In this document: in pieces, positions 41,700-54,800 of the stretch
Numbering within the stretch: position 1 is the first letter of the stretch
Layout of the letters: every line of letters begins with the position of its first letter
Assembly (NCBI GenBank): GCA_905221605.1
Contig: CAJNDS010000578.1
Span: 1-64,000, forward strand
Length of the DNA stretch: 64,000 bases
Direction of reading: 5' to 3'
Origin: Symbiodinium natans
Lineage: Eukaryota > Sar > Dinophyceae > Suessiales > Symbiodiniaceae
The notes under the pieces: generated by a model
Databases searched by the model: none
The model's input: only the letters and a program-made list of their open reading frames with translations
Told to the model about the DNA's origin: nothing
Program-made: the position numbers and the translations under genes

Positions 41700-44290
41700 C
41701 CATGCCCGAGAAGGAAGCTATTCTCAGAATCACCTCCCGCTGCGGAAGTCTGGGGTTGAAGGTTGGAGCTCAGTGAGCTCAGAAGCCAAAAGTTGTTCTT
41801 GGGACTCTTTTCTTATCAAGCTCCTGGTTCGATAACATGTCGACCATCCTGTGAACTTCATTTCGACTGACGAGGAAGGAGCACGACACAAATTCAGTAG
41901 AACTCAAGTACATCACCACGAAGCGACATCTATGGGTGAAAAGGGGCGTGCACGTTCTTGAAAGCACTGAACGCCCAGCACCTAAAATTGGAGCTTCACA
42001 ACCTGAACACCTCGGAGCATCAACAACACCTTCCCAGAGGCGTGATCACGAGATTTGTCAGGAGAACGTGGAGTGGAAGCCCATGTGTGGGTGTGTGTCT
42101 GTGATGCATTCGCTGACATGACATGTGACATATGTAAATACACATGTAACTCCTTCGCATGGAACCCCAGTGGAGAATTTACACACCGAACGGAAATCCA
42201 TGCCATGGTTAAATTGCTGCAAGGTCGAACACGTGTGCTTTTGGACATTTAGCCCAATACCATGTGCGTGGGAAGACGCCAGAAGAAACTCAGGAAGAAT
42301 GAACGAATCCAAAACTTGCCGCGAAGGGACGCAGTCGGTTGCCTAGTGCCAAAGGGCACAACAGCGCATTGGAGATGTCACAGAAATGCTCCAAAAGACT
42401 CTACCGATGTTGCCTCTGAACACCTTGGAGAGGGCTCCCTCCGAAGCCTAGGAACCCGGAGAAAGCCCCCACGAACGTGCAACTTTTAGCGCGAACAAGC
42501 TTCAGGTTATGCAGGTTTCTGTCTTGCGAGCGCCATTTGCGCATGCCACTGCCGGGCTGTTGTTCTAGTTGCAAATGCTGCTTGTGTTTCAATTCTTGCC
42601 GCTGTTCTTGCCATTGTTTTGCAAGGTTCAGGCTCTTGGTCTGTGTGGGGCGTGGGGTGTGGGGTGGGGGGTAATGACGATGACCCGAACGGGTCATTCT
42701 GTCAACAAGACAATCCAAGAAACATGCAGCGCGCTTGCTGCTCCAGTTCCTCCGTCTCACGGAGTGCCCAACAGGATTTGCAAGTTGGCGGAAGCCAAGT
42801 TCGAGACGTTTTCCTTAACCAGATGGGTGGATGCCTCAGAAGCATATGCTGGGCGTTTAGAGAAGACCCCCTCTGTGCAGCTGTCGGGAGTTCTGCAGCC
42901 CGATGCGGAAGCCCGAGACTAGCATCTTTATGAAGCCCCGCGTCTAAGCTTTCTCTGGTAGAAAACACGTGGGGTAAGAACCAGGCATTATGCTTTCGGA
43001 GAGATTAGAGCCCGGCAAAACCAAAGCCTGATTGCTAAAAATGTGTCAAACATGCGTCAAGCACAGAGTGCACACGTTCGTTTGATCGTTTGCAGTTCTG
43101 TGGAGCTTCGAGCAGAGCCTCTATCTTGGGCAGTGGACAATGCAGCGAACAGCACAAGGTTGGTGCTTGTTCGGCACACGCCGTCGGGGAAGTCACTCAA
43201 CAGCGAAAAACAGGAGTAACAGGAGTTGAGAGTCAGCAGCTCTTCATTCGAGTCAATGTTGCAGAAAACCAAATGGTGTCCCTAGGCCTTACTGGAGGCA
43301 TTGTTGAAGATGTATGTTTCTGTCCCGAGACCAACTTTTCAACCTCTTCTAGAGATTTCCAGGGCTTTCCCAAACCAAGGTCGCCCAAATGGCCTGCAGC
43401 AGGGCGACAAGCACCGGCTTTGACGCCTTGGTGCTTTCAGCAATGACTTGGAAACTACTCTACCCTAAACCCTAAACCCTAAAGACTCTTGGACATGCGA
43501 GTTTGGGAACGCGTCCCCATTCCCCCCAACCAAAACCATGAGGCACCCGGCCGAGGCGATGATCACCGCATGCGCGCTGACCTTGCTTTAGGGTTTAGGG
43601 GAGTCCCGATCTGATATGGCCCAAGGGACTTTTGAGCTTCGAAGTGCCAGGTTTGATGCATTGTTACCCAATGTCAATCTCGTTTGTATGAACCTCACGT
43701 CTGCAGACAATCGAGCATGGGCTTCCATTGTACTTACCGACGCTGGCTCTGTGTGCCCATTTTTTAGCCCCTGTAGGCGATCGAAGGCTAAGCGTGTGCT
43801 CTGAAGTCAATGGACGAATCTGCTTTGTGGCTGACTCCCCTTCGCTTTAGTATGGTGCTGTCAACTAAGATTTGCCTGGACCGATCGGGTTCAAGAAACA
43901 GAAAGCAAGGGAGAGTGTTGCAGTGGAGAAAGACGCACAAATCAGCAGCCCACACCACACCTGCAGCACATTCGGGCTAAACGCCACAGGCGCCACAGGA
44001 TGTGTGCAATCTCTTGCTTGTTCAAGCGCAAACGAGCATCACACGAACACATTGGTGCCTCGACCACCATGAGCCAGCTCTACGTCTAAGCAGGACACAA
44101 AAATCAGTCGCCAAGAGCAGTGCACCAGCGGGCCGTGAAGCACAGACCCTCAACTGCGACCCTGATGCGCTAAATTCCGGGATTTCACCACCCAAAAACC
44201 CTTTTGCACTGAATGAAGCCCTCGCCCGTATCTAGACTGTAGGCCCCATCTGGACTCTTCACAACAACGCCTGAGGCCCACGCCATGGAC
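41700..44290. other. Unassigned DNA with minor telomere-like words
   Basis: No supportable gene. Short CCCTAAA (43462-43484) and TTTAGGG (43589-43599) pieces face each other about 100 bases apart. Confidence 0.5.
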
Positions 44291-44439
44291 AATGCCTGAC
44301 ATGTGCAATTGGGCCGGGGGGGGGCGGGCGGGGGCCCTTGGACCCGATCTTTACCACCCAACGACAACGACAGCCACGACGACAGCGACAACAACGACAA
44401 TGACAATGAAAACAAAACCCACACCAAGAACCCGACACC

Positions 44440-44496
44440 CACAATTGCACCACCACCACCACAACCACCACCACCACCACCACCACCACCACCACC

Positions 44497-44572
<76 letters not shown>

Positions 44573-44781
44573 GCGAAAGCAAAAGCAACAGCAAAAGCAA
44601 AAACGCAAAAGCAAAAATGCAAATGCAAAAGCACAAGGAGCAGCAGGAGCAGCAGGAGCAGCAGGAGGAGCAGGAGGAGCAGGAGGAGCAGGAGGAGCAG
44701 CAGGAGCAGCAGGAACAGGAGGAGCAGGAGCAGCAGGAGCAGCAGCAAGAAGAAGAAGAAGAAGAAGAAGAAGAAGAAGAA

Positions 44782-44822
<41 letters not shown>

Positions 44823-44860
44823 AGACGAAGAAGAAGAAGAAGAAGAAGGGGCTTGCCAGC
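44440..44860. repeat. Compound trinucleotide repeat: CAC/CCA, CAA, GCA-GGA, GAA
   Basis: Four adjoining blocks change unit stepwise: (CCA)n to about 44512, (CAA)n to about 44571, AGCAAAA mixed, (AGCAGG)n at 44636-44745, (GAA)n to about 44850. Every frame is open and encodes homopolymers (Pro, Thr, Gln, Glu; Val, Leu, Ser on minus), so the long frames here are repeat artefacts. Confidence 0.97.
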
Positions 44861-44864
44861 GTTC

Positions 44865-45060
44865 TCGAGAACATGAAAAATTCGACACCCCCCGCCCCCC
44901 CACCCCCCCCCCCCGCCCCAGGAAGCATGTGCATGTTGCTGAAGTGACACGCCTGTTAGCGTCTTCAACAACATGCAACATTTGACCCCCCCCCCCCCCC
45001 CCCCGCCCACAAAAATAAACAAACATGTGCATGTTGCTGAAGTGACATACCTGCCAGCGT
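44865..45060. repeat. Duplicated unit with poly-C runs
   Basis: CATGTGCATGTTGCTGAAGT and its flanks occur twice (about 44927 and 45024), each preceded by a C-rich run (the second is 19 pure C at 44986-45004), with a partial third copy upstream (GCCAGCGTTCTC at about 44855). The unit is about 100 bases. Confidence 0.8.
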
Positions 45061-45299
45061 TCTCCACGAGTGAAGATGCACAACATACCGTCTTCTACCA
45101 CCACTGCACGTACCACTACTACTACTACGACGACGACTACTACTATAACTACTACGACTATTACTCTGACTTTTCTGCCAAACTCCGGCCTCGTTTTGCA
45201 GACCCAAGCACACCGCCTGTTCAGGAGGCTGTGCCGGGATTCGGAAGGTATTGCCACGGGGCGGCAGCCGTGGTAAGGCTTGTGTGACGCAGGGAGAAA

Positions 45300-47200
45300 T
45301 ACTGAAATCCCCACTCAGGCTCCACCAAGGCCAGCTCAGGACTTGAGGCCGGGGAAGCTTAAACTCCCAAAGCCCCAAACCCCACGACTCCTTGGCTCCA
45401 AGCTCCTAGTAAGTGCCAGCTCTGCAAGGCCAACAGATGTTACCCTTGTAGAGGTGATCTGAGGTGCAAGTATGAAAGACACAAAGATTCTACTTTGGCA
45501 CTTGTGCAGATAGGAGGACCTGAATACGCATCATGCGCCCAACAGTTGTGATGATGTTGCAGCATCTGGCAGCATGGCCCTTAGCTAGCATCGCAACAAC
45601 TTTTGTGTGAGATTTTACTTCGCAAAGCTCGTTTTGCTTGGGTGCCTGCAGCAAGCCGATTGGCACGAAGTACTTGAGCCACTTCAGCCAGCCCACGCCC
45701 TGGACAGACCCCGGCATGACCTGGGGCACAGCACTTGAAAAATTGAGAGATGAAACTGAGTCCGTGGGGGACTCAAAACAGGGACTCAGAACTGACACAC
45801 TTCACTGCGGTTCTGAGACAAGCTTGGCTTTCTTGCTACTCGAGCAATGCAATCTGGAGAGGAGACAAAAGTTTTGACCAAAGGATTGTGTGACATGAAC
45901 GTAGATGCGGTAAAATCACATTCACAGTTCGATGGTAAGGCTAATGTTCTTTTGTAAGAGGCGACCTTGTCTTTAACGGGCCCACCCTGCACAGCACTGA
46001 AGATTTCGGCTCGGGCTGATTTCCTCGCCCAGCCCAGCTCAAGATGGGTTTACGAAGCTCCTTTTTCATGAGGCCCCTGGATAAATTTGTAAACGTGAGG
46101 AGACCGCAAACACTGCGTACGCCGCAAAGCTTGAAGCTCTTTGCCCTTGTCTTTTGTTTTTGGCGCACCTTAACACTTAAGACTTAAGACAATCAAATCT
46201 CGTCCCAATCTTCCTATAATCTTCTAAAGTTGCATCAAGTTGCATCTGCGTAAGGACAACCATAACTGCAGGCGAAGGGTCAATTTGCAGCGCCGATGTT
46301 GGGGTGACGGACCTCGAGCTTCCAAGTGTTCAGACGTGCTAAGGGGCCTACAGAATTTGCCGTGTTCAGGGGTGGAGGCGGTGGCTTTGCTCAGCCCCTT
46401 TCATGTTGCAACCTGTTGCCACATGACCCCTCGGTGACCCTCAACTCAACCCAACTCGGGTCCATATTACGACCGTGCTTGCGCATCAGTGGCTGAGCAT
46501 GAACTCCCACTGCAGGTGGTTTACTTAAATGAAAACTGAGTGGAGAGAAACTCTCCGAGAAAGAGCGCACGCGGAAGCGAGTGGAGCACTTTTCAGTCGA
46601 GCAGCTTTAGCCCGCCCAGGGTCACGGCGAACGAGCCTGTTGTTGGTGAGTAGGAACTTTAGGCACACGTGCTATCCGGGCTACGTGTGGCTAATTCACT
46701 ACTTACACTCATATTGTAATATGACCCTTACACACTTCTTAGCCAGGCTCTGCGTGAGTGGGAACCAGAAAGCCAAGAAGACTTTACGCACGCTTCCAAT
46801 TCCAAACATGCCGGGCCCTTGCGCCCCAGCTTGCAACGGATCTCTAGGTTCAGGCTTTTGCAGTGGTCACATGACGTCACATGGTTCTTCATGTTGCCTA
46901 TTCGTGCGTTCACGTCTTGGTTGGCACGTGGGTTCTGACTACCCTGAAACTGATAGCAGCGAGGACAGACTCTACTTGCAGCTGAAGCATGCCTTCCTCC
47001 CAAAGAATTTGCCAAGAAGGGCTTTGTCCATGCAAGGTTCCTTCCTTTTTTGACATTTGAATCCGCCGACCCCCTTTGTCGGCGTCAAGAAGCTGGACTC
47101 GTACCTTTCCCGCTGGACCCGCTAGTGCCCTTCCCCATGGACCCGCGCGGCTTGCTTCCTACCTGGATCACGCGTATTGTAACCCACCTCCATACTCCAA
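45300..47200. other. Unassigned DNA
   Basis: No recognisable gene. A minus frame at 46728-47015 has two CxxC pairs about 33 residues apart but no further support. Confidence 0.4.
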
Positions 47201-47219
47201 CGTGTTGTGACCCATTTTC

Positions 47220-47640
47220 CCTACCCGCCCCCGCCCTCCCCGCCCGCCCTTGCCCTTCTCTTCGCGGCCCCTTCCCCGCCCCCCCAACCCCAACCCCCCC
47301 ACCCCCCTACCTTCCCCTACCCCCCCCCCCCCCCCCCTCAACCCCCTTCTCCCCCCCCCCCCCCCCCCCCCCTCCCCACCCCCTTCCCTCCCCCCCCTTC
47401 CCACCCCCTGCCCCGCCCTACCCTTTTCCCTACCCCCGTCCCCTACCCCGCCTGCCTAGCCGGCCGCCCCAAAAACAACCGAATTTGTTGTTTCGCTGCC
47501 CCCCACACCCCCCCCCAACCCCCGACCCCCCCCCCTACCCCCCCTCCCTACCCCCTTCCCTGTTTAGTAACCCCCAGAAAAAGAAACAACCGAACTTGTC
47601 CCCCACCCCCCTACCTGCCCCTACCCCCCCCCCCTCAACC
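47220..47640. repeat. C-rich low-complexity block
   Basis: Extremely C-rich on plus (pure C runs up to about 20 at 47323-47371), with CCCCTAC-like words. The open Pro-rich frames are artefacts of composition. Confidence 0.9.
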
Positions 47641-48071
47641 GGCTAGCGGCTATCAATCATACTTCATCCGCAGCGCTTACCTCGGGGGTCGGCGGCAGCG
47701 GCGTCAGCCTTTAAATCGGGCAGCGCGAGGTCCCCAAAGGACCGAGCAAATGCGGACCTTTTAGCCCGGGTCGTCCCGGGAATAGCCTTGCTGGCCTCTG
47801 GCCTTCTGCGAAGCAGAATTAGGCCGGACGCCAGTGCCGCCGACCCCCGCGTGCCGCCGGTGAACGGTTTTTTTTTCGTGGTTTTTTGCGTCGCCACGGA
47901 GGCCCCCAGAGGGCGCGCATCATGAGCATCAGCGGGTCCAGCCCGGGACCCCCAGGCGCGCATCAGGAGCATCAGCGGCTCCCGGGGCGGGATACCGGGG
48001 GGCGCATCAGGAGCATGACGCCCCCCAAAGGGCGGGCATAAGCGACGTGTCTAAGGTCGGGGCTAGGAAAA

Positions 48072-48240
48072 AGGGAGTTTAGGGGCCTTATAAAGTGCTT
48101 AGAAACTTTAAGGGAGTCTAGGAGCCTCAAACGCTTAGAGATTTGAAGGGAGTTTAGGGGCCTGAAAATGCTTAGAAACTTTAAGGGAGTTGAGGAGCCT
48201 CCAACGCTTAGAGATTTTAAGGGAGTTTAGGGGCCTCAAA
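48072..48240. repeat. 36-39 bp minisatellite, five copies
   Basis: AGGGAGT occurs at 48072, 48111, 48147, 48184 and 48220. The unit reads about CTTAGAAACTTTAAGGGAGT then TTAGGGGCCTCAAA. Confidence 0.9.
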
Positions 48241-48296
48241 CTGCTCGCCCCGCGCTTCTGCCTGCGCTGCCCGCCCATGGGCGCAGCCCCTTAATA

Positions 48297-48362
48297 AACA
48301 CTATGAAACACTATGAAACGCTATGAAACGCTATGAAACAGTATGAAACATTATGAAACACG
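48297..48362. repeat. 10-bp minisatellite CTATGAAACA, six copies
   Basis: Six exact-length units with single-base variants, just after the 36-39 bp array. One unit equals about one helical turn. Confidence 0.95.
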
Positions 48363-49824
48363 CAGCATGGAAGCTTCGCAAGCCAATGGCAGGTCGGCTA
48401 CCTCCTGTGCATGAGCTTGCTAAGCTGGCTCATTTCGGCAATTTCGGGCCTCGCGATTGTCAAAAGAATTGCAGATGCCGGCTTCTGAACAACGCCCATG
48501 ACCATGCACAGGCGCCCGTGTTTGCCTGCCCCGCCGACCAACTTACGTTCAAATTAACGGAAGGTTAAATTGATCGCGTTCGACGCAGGTGAAACGCACG
48601 CGAAGAGCCGCGGGTACACGGATGCTTCCCGGATGCTGTTCCTCCAGCGGTGATTGCAGCTTGGACGGAAGTCGTACTTCTACCACATTGTGGCGTCCCG
48701 ACTTCTTGGGGCCTCGAAACATCCCAAACTACATGCTTTCGGCTTCGCGGATGTTGTCGAATCGCGCGCTCGCCTAGGCCCTGTGCACATCTCGTGGTGT
48801 TTATGGGTAGAAATCGTGCTCCCCGCCTAGGTCGTTTTCGTGGCTTGCAAAGGGCTCGCCAAATGCGAAACTGGCCGTGATTTTGAGCGTTGGAAGTTGC
48901 AAATCGCGCTCCCGCCTAGGGGCCATGCGCACGTCGCCATCCTCGCAACCGTCGTCGCTTTTGGACATCCCTCTGGTGGCTCGTCGACTTTCGTATAGAA
49001 TACAAACGTAGTACGCCGAGGACGTCCAGAGCTCAAAGGTAGTACGCGGACGTCGGGAGCTGCAGCGGTACCGAAGTTGCTCTTCCCTGCCGCCATGAAG
49101 CGTGCTCTCTGTCCGTCCAGTGGCATCTAAGCTCCTGTTCTTTCGTGGTCCATGACTCGCTTCGTGTGCGAATGTGGTCTCCTCACTGTTTGGGGTCTAC
49201 GATGGCATACTTTGGATCTGCAAGATGGTCCACACATCTGTCAGAATGGAATCTTCAAAACGGACGAGAGAGAAGCATTCCCAGACAAAAGCTGTGTCCC
49301 TGAAAGCGCGCAACTTTCACTCATTGAAGCAACGATGCTGCCGAAACATCCCGAAACTGAAGGCACCGACAGAATCCCACATTGCATCCCTGAACCGACG
49401 CTGTGGGGGCCTTGGTGCACCACGAGCAAGAAAAGCGGAAATGGAAAGCGGCCTCCGCTAAACAGCTGCCTCAGCTAGGCCGTCGACCGTAGGTTGATGA
49501 AGTTTTTGGGGGTGCGTTCGATGTGTACTTCTTGTTAATGGCAGGAGTGTGAGACGAGAAGGGCAGTGTGTGGCAACGGACTCTTTTAGATCAGCGTCAG
49601 CACTCCAAGCATTGAAGACATGTATTGCACGTAGTGCAAGTTACACACTCGCCTTCGTTCTAATGAAATCTCTTGAAAATAACCCCCCAACACAAACAAG
49701 TCCCCCCTCCAACAATGACTCTTTCCGCAGCTCCAAGCGTCTTGTTGACCATCACCGTCGCGATGGACCTCTCTTCCGGGGAAGCGTGGTGAAAGAGTGG
49801 GAAAGTGGGAGAAGAGTGGGGGAG

Positions 49825-49870
<46 letters not shown>

Positions 49871-52460
49871 GAGTGCGAGAGCGAGAGCGAGAGAGACAAA
49901 GGGAGAAAGAGGCAGAGAAAGAGAACGAGAGAGAGAGAGAGAGACAGAAGTAGAGAGAGCCCCCCCTGAGAGCTGTCTCGCATGTTCTTTTCCCAAAGGC
50001 CCCCCAAACACTGTACGTTGCATTGTGTTCTGTACATTACATTGGCATGGAAACGCTTCTACAGTGTTTGGATCGAGGACAGGTACAGCAAGCCACAGCT
50101 CATAGCCTTTAGCTCTTCTCATGCCTCCTGGCTGCTCCCGACCACAGATTGGTGTCTGACTGGCCGAGAAGGCAAAAATTAGAGTTCCTCGGAGAACCCT
50201 GAAGAAGAGAAAACAAACGCAAATACAACGCACGCACGACGCACTCAGAGCATCAGAGCATCAGAACATCCGACTAAACATCTGACAATTCCAAACTTGT
50301 CGAAGGGCCATGCGACGCCCAGAGGTTTGGGGAGTTCTCTCAGGTCACAAAATCTTCCCGTGTCTTCCCCCTGCTCCAAAGTCCCTGACATTGGACACTT
50401 CTGTTACCATAAGCTGTCAACCCCTGCCGTCTACAGAAGATCACAAGTCCGTGTCAGTCGATGTACTTAGCCAGCCTAACCCAAATTGTAAGGGGTCTAC
50501 AGGGCCAAAGAACCCCAAGGGGCCCCAAGTTAGGTCCCAATGGGAAGTTTAAGGGGAAGTTCCTGTCAAGGCACGTTACAATCCAGGCAATGACGACCAG
50601 TGGGACGAGCCTTCCAGCATGGGTGTCCAGGGGGAGCAGTATCTAGTACACGTGTTTTTGTATCTAGACCTGGACAAGAACTATAGCTAGATGCATGCGC
50701 AGCGTGCACTCACCAGCAATGGCTGAAGACAATTTTGAGCTTACTCAGCATACTCAGAATTTGGCTCTGGCTGCAATTAGTACTTCTGGACCTTGAACCC
50801 CTGAATCCCTAAACCCTTACACCTTCAACCGGAAGTCTCCACACCCTGTGGTGCGCCACCGTTTCGCTTGTCACCAAGAAGCAGCTGCTTGCCCAGGCTT
50901 TGCTGCTCTGCTGCTTCCTCGTGGGGAATGATACGTTGACGTTGAACGCCTTACTACAGCAACTCAATGCCTTTCTGTAGTTCCTCCGGGTTGCCTTGAC
51001 CAACACAGCTGGGGAGGTGGCTGGTGATTGGGCATTTGTTGGTTGCTGCTGCTCGTGACTGCTAGTGAGTGAGTGCACTGCAACTCCTGCAACAGAAACC
51101 GGTGGTTCCGAAATGCAAGTCTAGGTCAGATGGATCATGTTGAAATCTGCTTGCCTTTCAGCTACGAAAGGGAGGGTGCCCAAGTGTTTTTCGGTCCATT
51201 TCCTGGTTTCGGCCGGGGCCCAATGTTGAAAAGAGAAAACTTGCAGGGGGAGGGGAGGCTGCAGCGGGCTGCATTCTTTCGGTTCCGATCAAACCCACCA
51301 TAGCTAGGACCTTCGAATTTCCTGACAAAAGATTCGACGAGTGTTACTTGACTCTTAACCTTCATGAGACAATCTTCGGATTTGGATTGCCAGCCTCGCT
51401 AAACAACCACTCTCTCATACGAAGCATCGTCTGCTGCTAGTCGCCCCACTGCCAAAAATAGACTTTACCTGCACAGACCTGCCAAGACATTAGGAGCTTC
51501 TGCGGGGCGCGATTCCTTGCAAGCTGCTTTACAGGACTAGCACGTAGTACCCCACATACTGCTACGTCCCTCAGTGAGCTGCTGTGGTTTCGGGGGACTT
51601 CATCCAAGCTGGGCCATGTGTAAAAGGTGCACTTGAAGGTGCACATGAAATACAAGAATCGGAACCTCCAAAGCACGCCACAAAGCACTCCACACTTCAA
51701 CGCGTGCTCCTCGTGCGGTTCACCTTGCGGCTCTGATTTCTCCTGCGCACTTGGTCTGCACTGTCACTCCCCGGTTGCCACTCGGTGGCGACCACACTTC
51801 TGTTGCTGGCTTCATCTGGTTTCATACATATTCTGTACAGCCCCAAGTTGCAACTGGAGCAAGCCTGAAGCACGTGCGGTGTGAGAAACCTCAGAAGTGC
51901 AAAAATGCTGCGCTGCAGCTAGAGGTAGGTGCTTGAAGAACGGGGGGCCTGCCAGTATCCTGAACAAAAACACCAGACATGCACAACTACCAGGATTTGA
52001 CTTCGGAGGTTATGGGCTTAAGAGCACGGTTGAAGATTGAATGAAACACCTTATGCACCAAAACGTGCCGCGCCGATTCAAATGCGAGAGCTTGCCTGTC
52101 CCTTGTCCAACTGCACACAGCCCCTTAGACCGGAAGTCATCCGCGGATAAGCGCTTGATGATAAAGGGTGGGGGGGGCTGAAGGAGCAAGGACGCACCAC
52201 CGGTCGACATACTGCAGGCCGCCACGGCAGGCCCCGCCCCCCTCCCCCCCCCAAAAAAAAAAAAAAAACCGAACAAAACCTTCTGGCAATATCCGAACCC
52301 TCTTGCTGAGCCCCCTTGAGCCCCCCTTGGCCGGGCCTGCTGCTCCAAGTCTTTCATCATGCCGAGGCTGGGTTCTGGGGAGCATGGGGGAGGGCGGTCT
52401 GACACTTTTACGAAACTAAGACGTGGACACGTTGCAAAGTCAACATATGCGAACTCCTTG
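48363..52460. other. Unassigned DNA
   Basis: No recognisable gene. Holds the GA-rich block at 49828-49945. Open frames there and at 47.9-49.5 kb carry no motif. Confidence 0.4.
49828..49945. repeat. GA-rich microsatellite block
   Basis: GA units interrupted by GCGAGAGCGAGAG and AAAGGG variants; purine-only over most of its length. Confidence 0.9.
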
Positions 52461-52466
52461 AGAGGT

Positions 52467-52486
52467 CCCCCCCCCCCCCCCCCCCC
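52467..52486 (+). repeat. Poly-C tract, 20 bases
   Basis: Pure C run. An A run preceded by C (CCCCCCCCCAAAAAAAA) lies 200 bases upstream at about 52243-52267. The open frames at 52680-53174 overlap on both strands and I could not choose between them. Confidence 0.9.
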
Positions 52487-54580
52487 AACGGTATTCCGGC
52501 CAGCCGGTCCCGGTCACTCTACCCCGTGGCAGACCGACTATGATGACATAGTGTGTCATGTCATGCAGAATTTTGTCATGACGGCTCTGCCGAAAACAGA
52601 ATTGCTCCAACACACCAGATTTCAGAGGCAAAGCAAACAACACTTCATGCGCTGAGCTTGCTCTCCAACAAAAAGAGTCCTATAGAGTGGACGGTAGAAG
52701 GATGCTATGAGCTTCTAGAAAACATTTTCGACAGCTAAGCTTGTGCAGCCCAAAAGACCCAGAGCTGGAGGCCTTCTTCCAGCACGCCCAGAACGGAACC
52801 CGCCGCAGGAGGTCCGCAGCCACACTTGCACAAGTCACACGGCTGCAGCAATCTGCAATGTGCCACTTCAATGATTCAATGCAAGACTTTTTGAAGAGGT
52901 GGCGCTTCGCTGGCCTCGCTGGTGACTCGATTGGTGTGAGTGGCTTAACCTCTTTAGCCGCGGGCTTGGAAACAACGTGTGACCAAGATCCCTCGAGCCC
53001 TCGGCCCACCAATGACAAACACATCCCAAACGCAAGCGCTTTGCCTCTGCAAGAATACCAAGATTTTCTGCAGACGAGTGGACGAGCTGACAAGATATAC
53101 TGTACATGCGTTGTGCTCTCACCTGTGCCGCTGACACGTGCCGTAGAACAAGTCATTGCAGAATGATGGGTCAAAATCTGTCCACCATGCCTTATTCTTG
53201 AAGGCTGTTTGGGGCCCCTACTGTGTGACTGCCGATGCTATATGGGCATGTTCTAGGCGACTCTACAATGTGCCAGCGGGCAAACTCAACACTGGACTCA
53301 ACTGCAGCGTGAGGTTATGTACGCTGCGAGGCTCCAAATTGTACTGCACATGGCAGAGGTGAGGCTCACGGAAACCTCCGACATGTCAGTAAAGAAAGGG
53401 ACCTGCGCCAGGATGAGGAGCCCAAGCCCAGCATGCCCTGAAACATCCCGCATCTAAAGCGGAATTCTTGATGAGGCGCGGCTCCCCATCCAGGTCTCGC
53501 CTTGAACTAAACAATTCTTGGCCGCAGAGCGTCGAGGTGTCAGGGCACCCAGACAAACAGGGCGCTGACCAACAGTGGCGAAACGTTCTCGAGCTTAGGC
53601 TATTCTTGTTGCATCGCCAGGGGTGGGCAGCCTTCGGACTTCACAGTACGTCAAGTAGGCCCCTTGAGGGCCATTTGGGGGATGCCCTGGTCACGTGAGC
53701 AAGGGCACAGTGGGCCAATTCCTCCAATCACGCTTCAGACAGCTTTGCAGAGTTGCAAGCGACTCGTTGAGCCAAGCTCAAGCTGCTTTTGCATTGGATC
53801 AAGCTTGTTCATAACATAGTACGACACGACTTTTACCATGCATGATTTGTGTATCTCTACGCATATCAATATGTTGCATACACTGCCCCAGGAATGGTGG
53901 TACTAGTTGGCAAGTTGGTCCCACCAACTTCGTCCTTAAAAATGGCCGGTGCTTCGCAACTTTTGCCTCATTTCCACGATTCTCGTGAACACCTCTCGCA
54001 AGCCGAGAAATTGGCGGAACAATTTGGTCCAGCATTCCTTTTCCGCGGCGAGGCTCAAAGAAAGTTGACAGGGCCAATATACCCAACGGTCGTGATCACT
54101 TCCATGTAATGTTTTGTGTCGTTGGTGTAGCGTTATGTGGCGTGATGGGGCGTGGGCGTGCGGCGGGCGGGCGGAAGCGGAGCGCAGCCTAAACGAGAAA
54201 CACAAGAACCCCCACGCAAGGTTGCCATGAAAGATTGCAACGAGACACACGCACTGCAAGGCGCATCATCCAGCAGGGGGCACTTCTTGGAAGGGTGCGC
54301 AAGGAATGCCTCTTGCCAATCTTGTGGACCCACTGTGAAAACACGCCTGCACTATCACAGAGTTATGCACTCACTTGGAAGGAGACAGCCTGAAAAGAGA
54401 CAAGAGAACGTCGTGACAGTGAGATAGGCAACGTGTAACAAGCGCGGTAGGCTTGCTTGTATGTCGTGGCTCCGCAACAACCAAATGGCTTGTTTCAGTT
54501 ATCGTTTCCATAGTCTCAAACAACTCCAAGTCCTGCAAAAGCCTCCTCGAAGCAATCCGAGCCATGGTGACCAATCATTG

Positions 54581-54800
54581 CTACCAAAAACAGCCCTGAC
54601 ACATGTGGCGTTTGGAATTGTGCAAACTGGACAGTGGACGCCGGCAGTCCTCGTGTGGAAGTAGATGCGCTTGGTCTGCCAGGACAAAGGGATGACCCCG
54701 CGGTAGCTCATCCGCCTTGACAAGCACAAAAGCGTTCGGACGGCTGCCAGGTTCAGCTTTGCTTGCCTCTTCACACAACATAATACAAAAGTATGTTGGA
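54581..54800 (-). CDS. Candidate exon, unrecognised
   Basis: After a TTTTGTTCCAG acceptor the frame reads TRPTYFCIMLCEEASKAEPG...NAFVLVKADELPRGHPFVLA and continues to a stop at 54581. Alternating hydrophobic strands and acidic turns look like a real globular protein. Same strand as its neighbours. No family is recognised. Confidence 0.35.

Noticed and set aside
44185-45314. Frames up to 351 codons with poly-Val, poly-Ser, poly-Leu, poly-Gln
   Set aside because: Artefacts of the trinucleotide compound repeat; homopolymer blocks and all frames open.
46728-47015. Minus frame with two CxxC pairs (zinc-finger-like)
   Set aside because: No spacing or flanking residues of a known finger, and no splice or start support.
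47050-47764. Proline-rich protein of about 190 codons
   Set aside because: Low-complexity C-rich DNA; two overlapping plus frames are equally open.
49549-50233. Frames with RERERERE or SLSLSLSL
   Set aside because: They translate the GA/CT microsatellite.
52680-53174. Overlapping frames of 140-165 codons on both strands
   Set aside because: Either strand reads equally well and neither has a motif, so no gene can be chosen.
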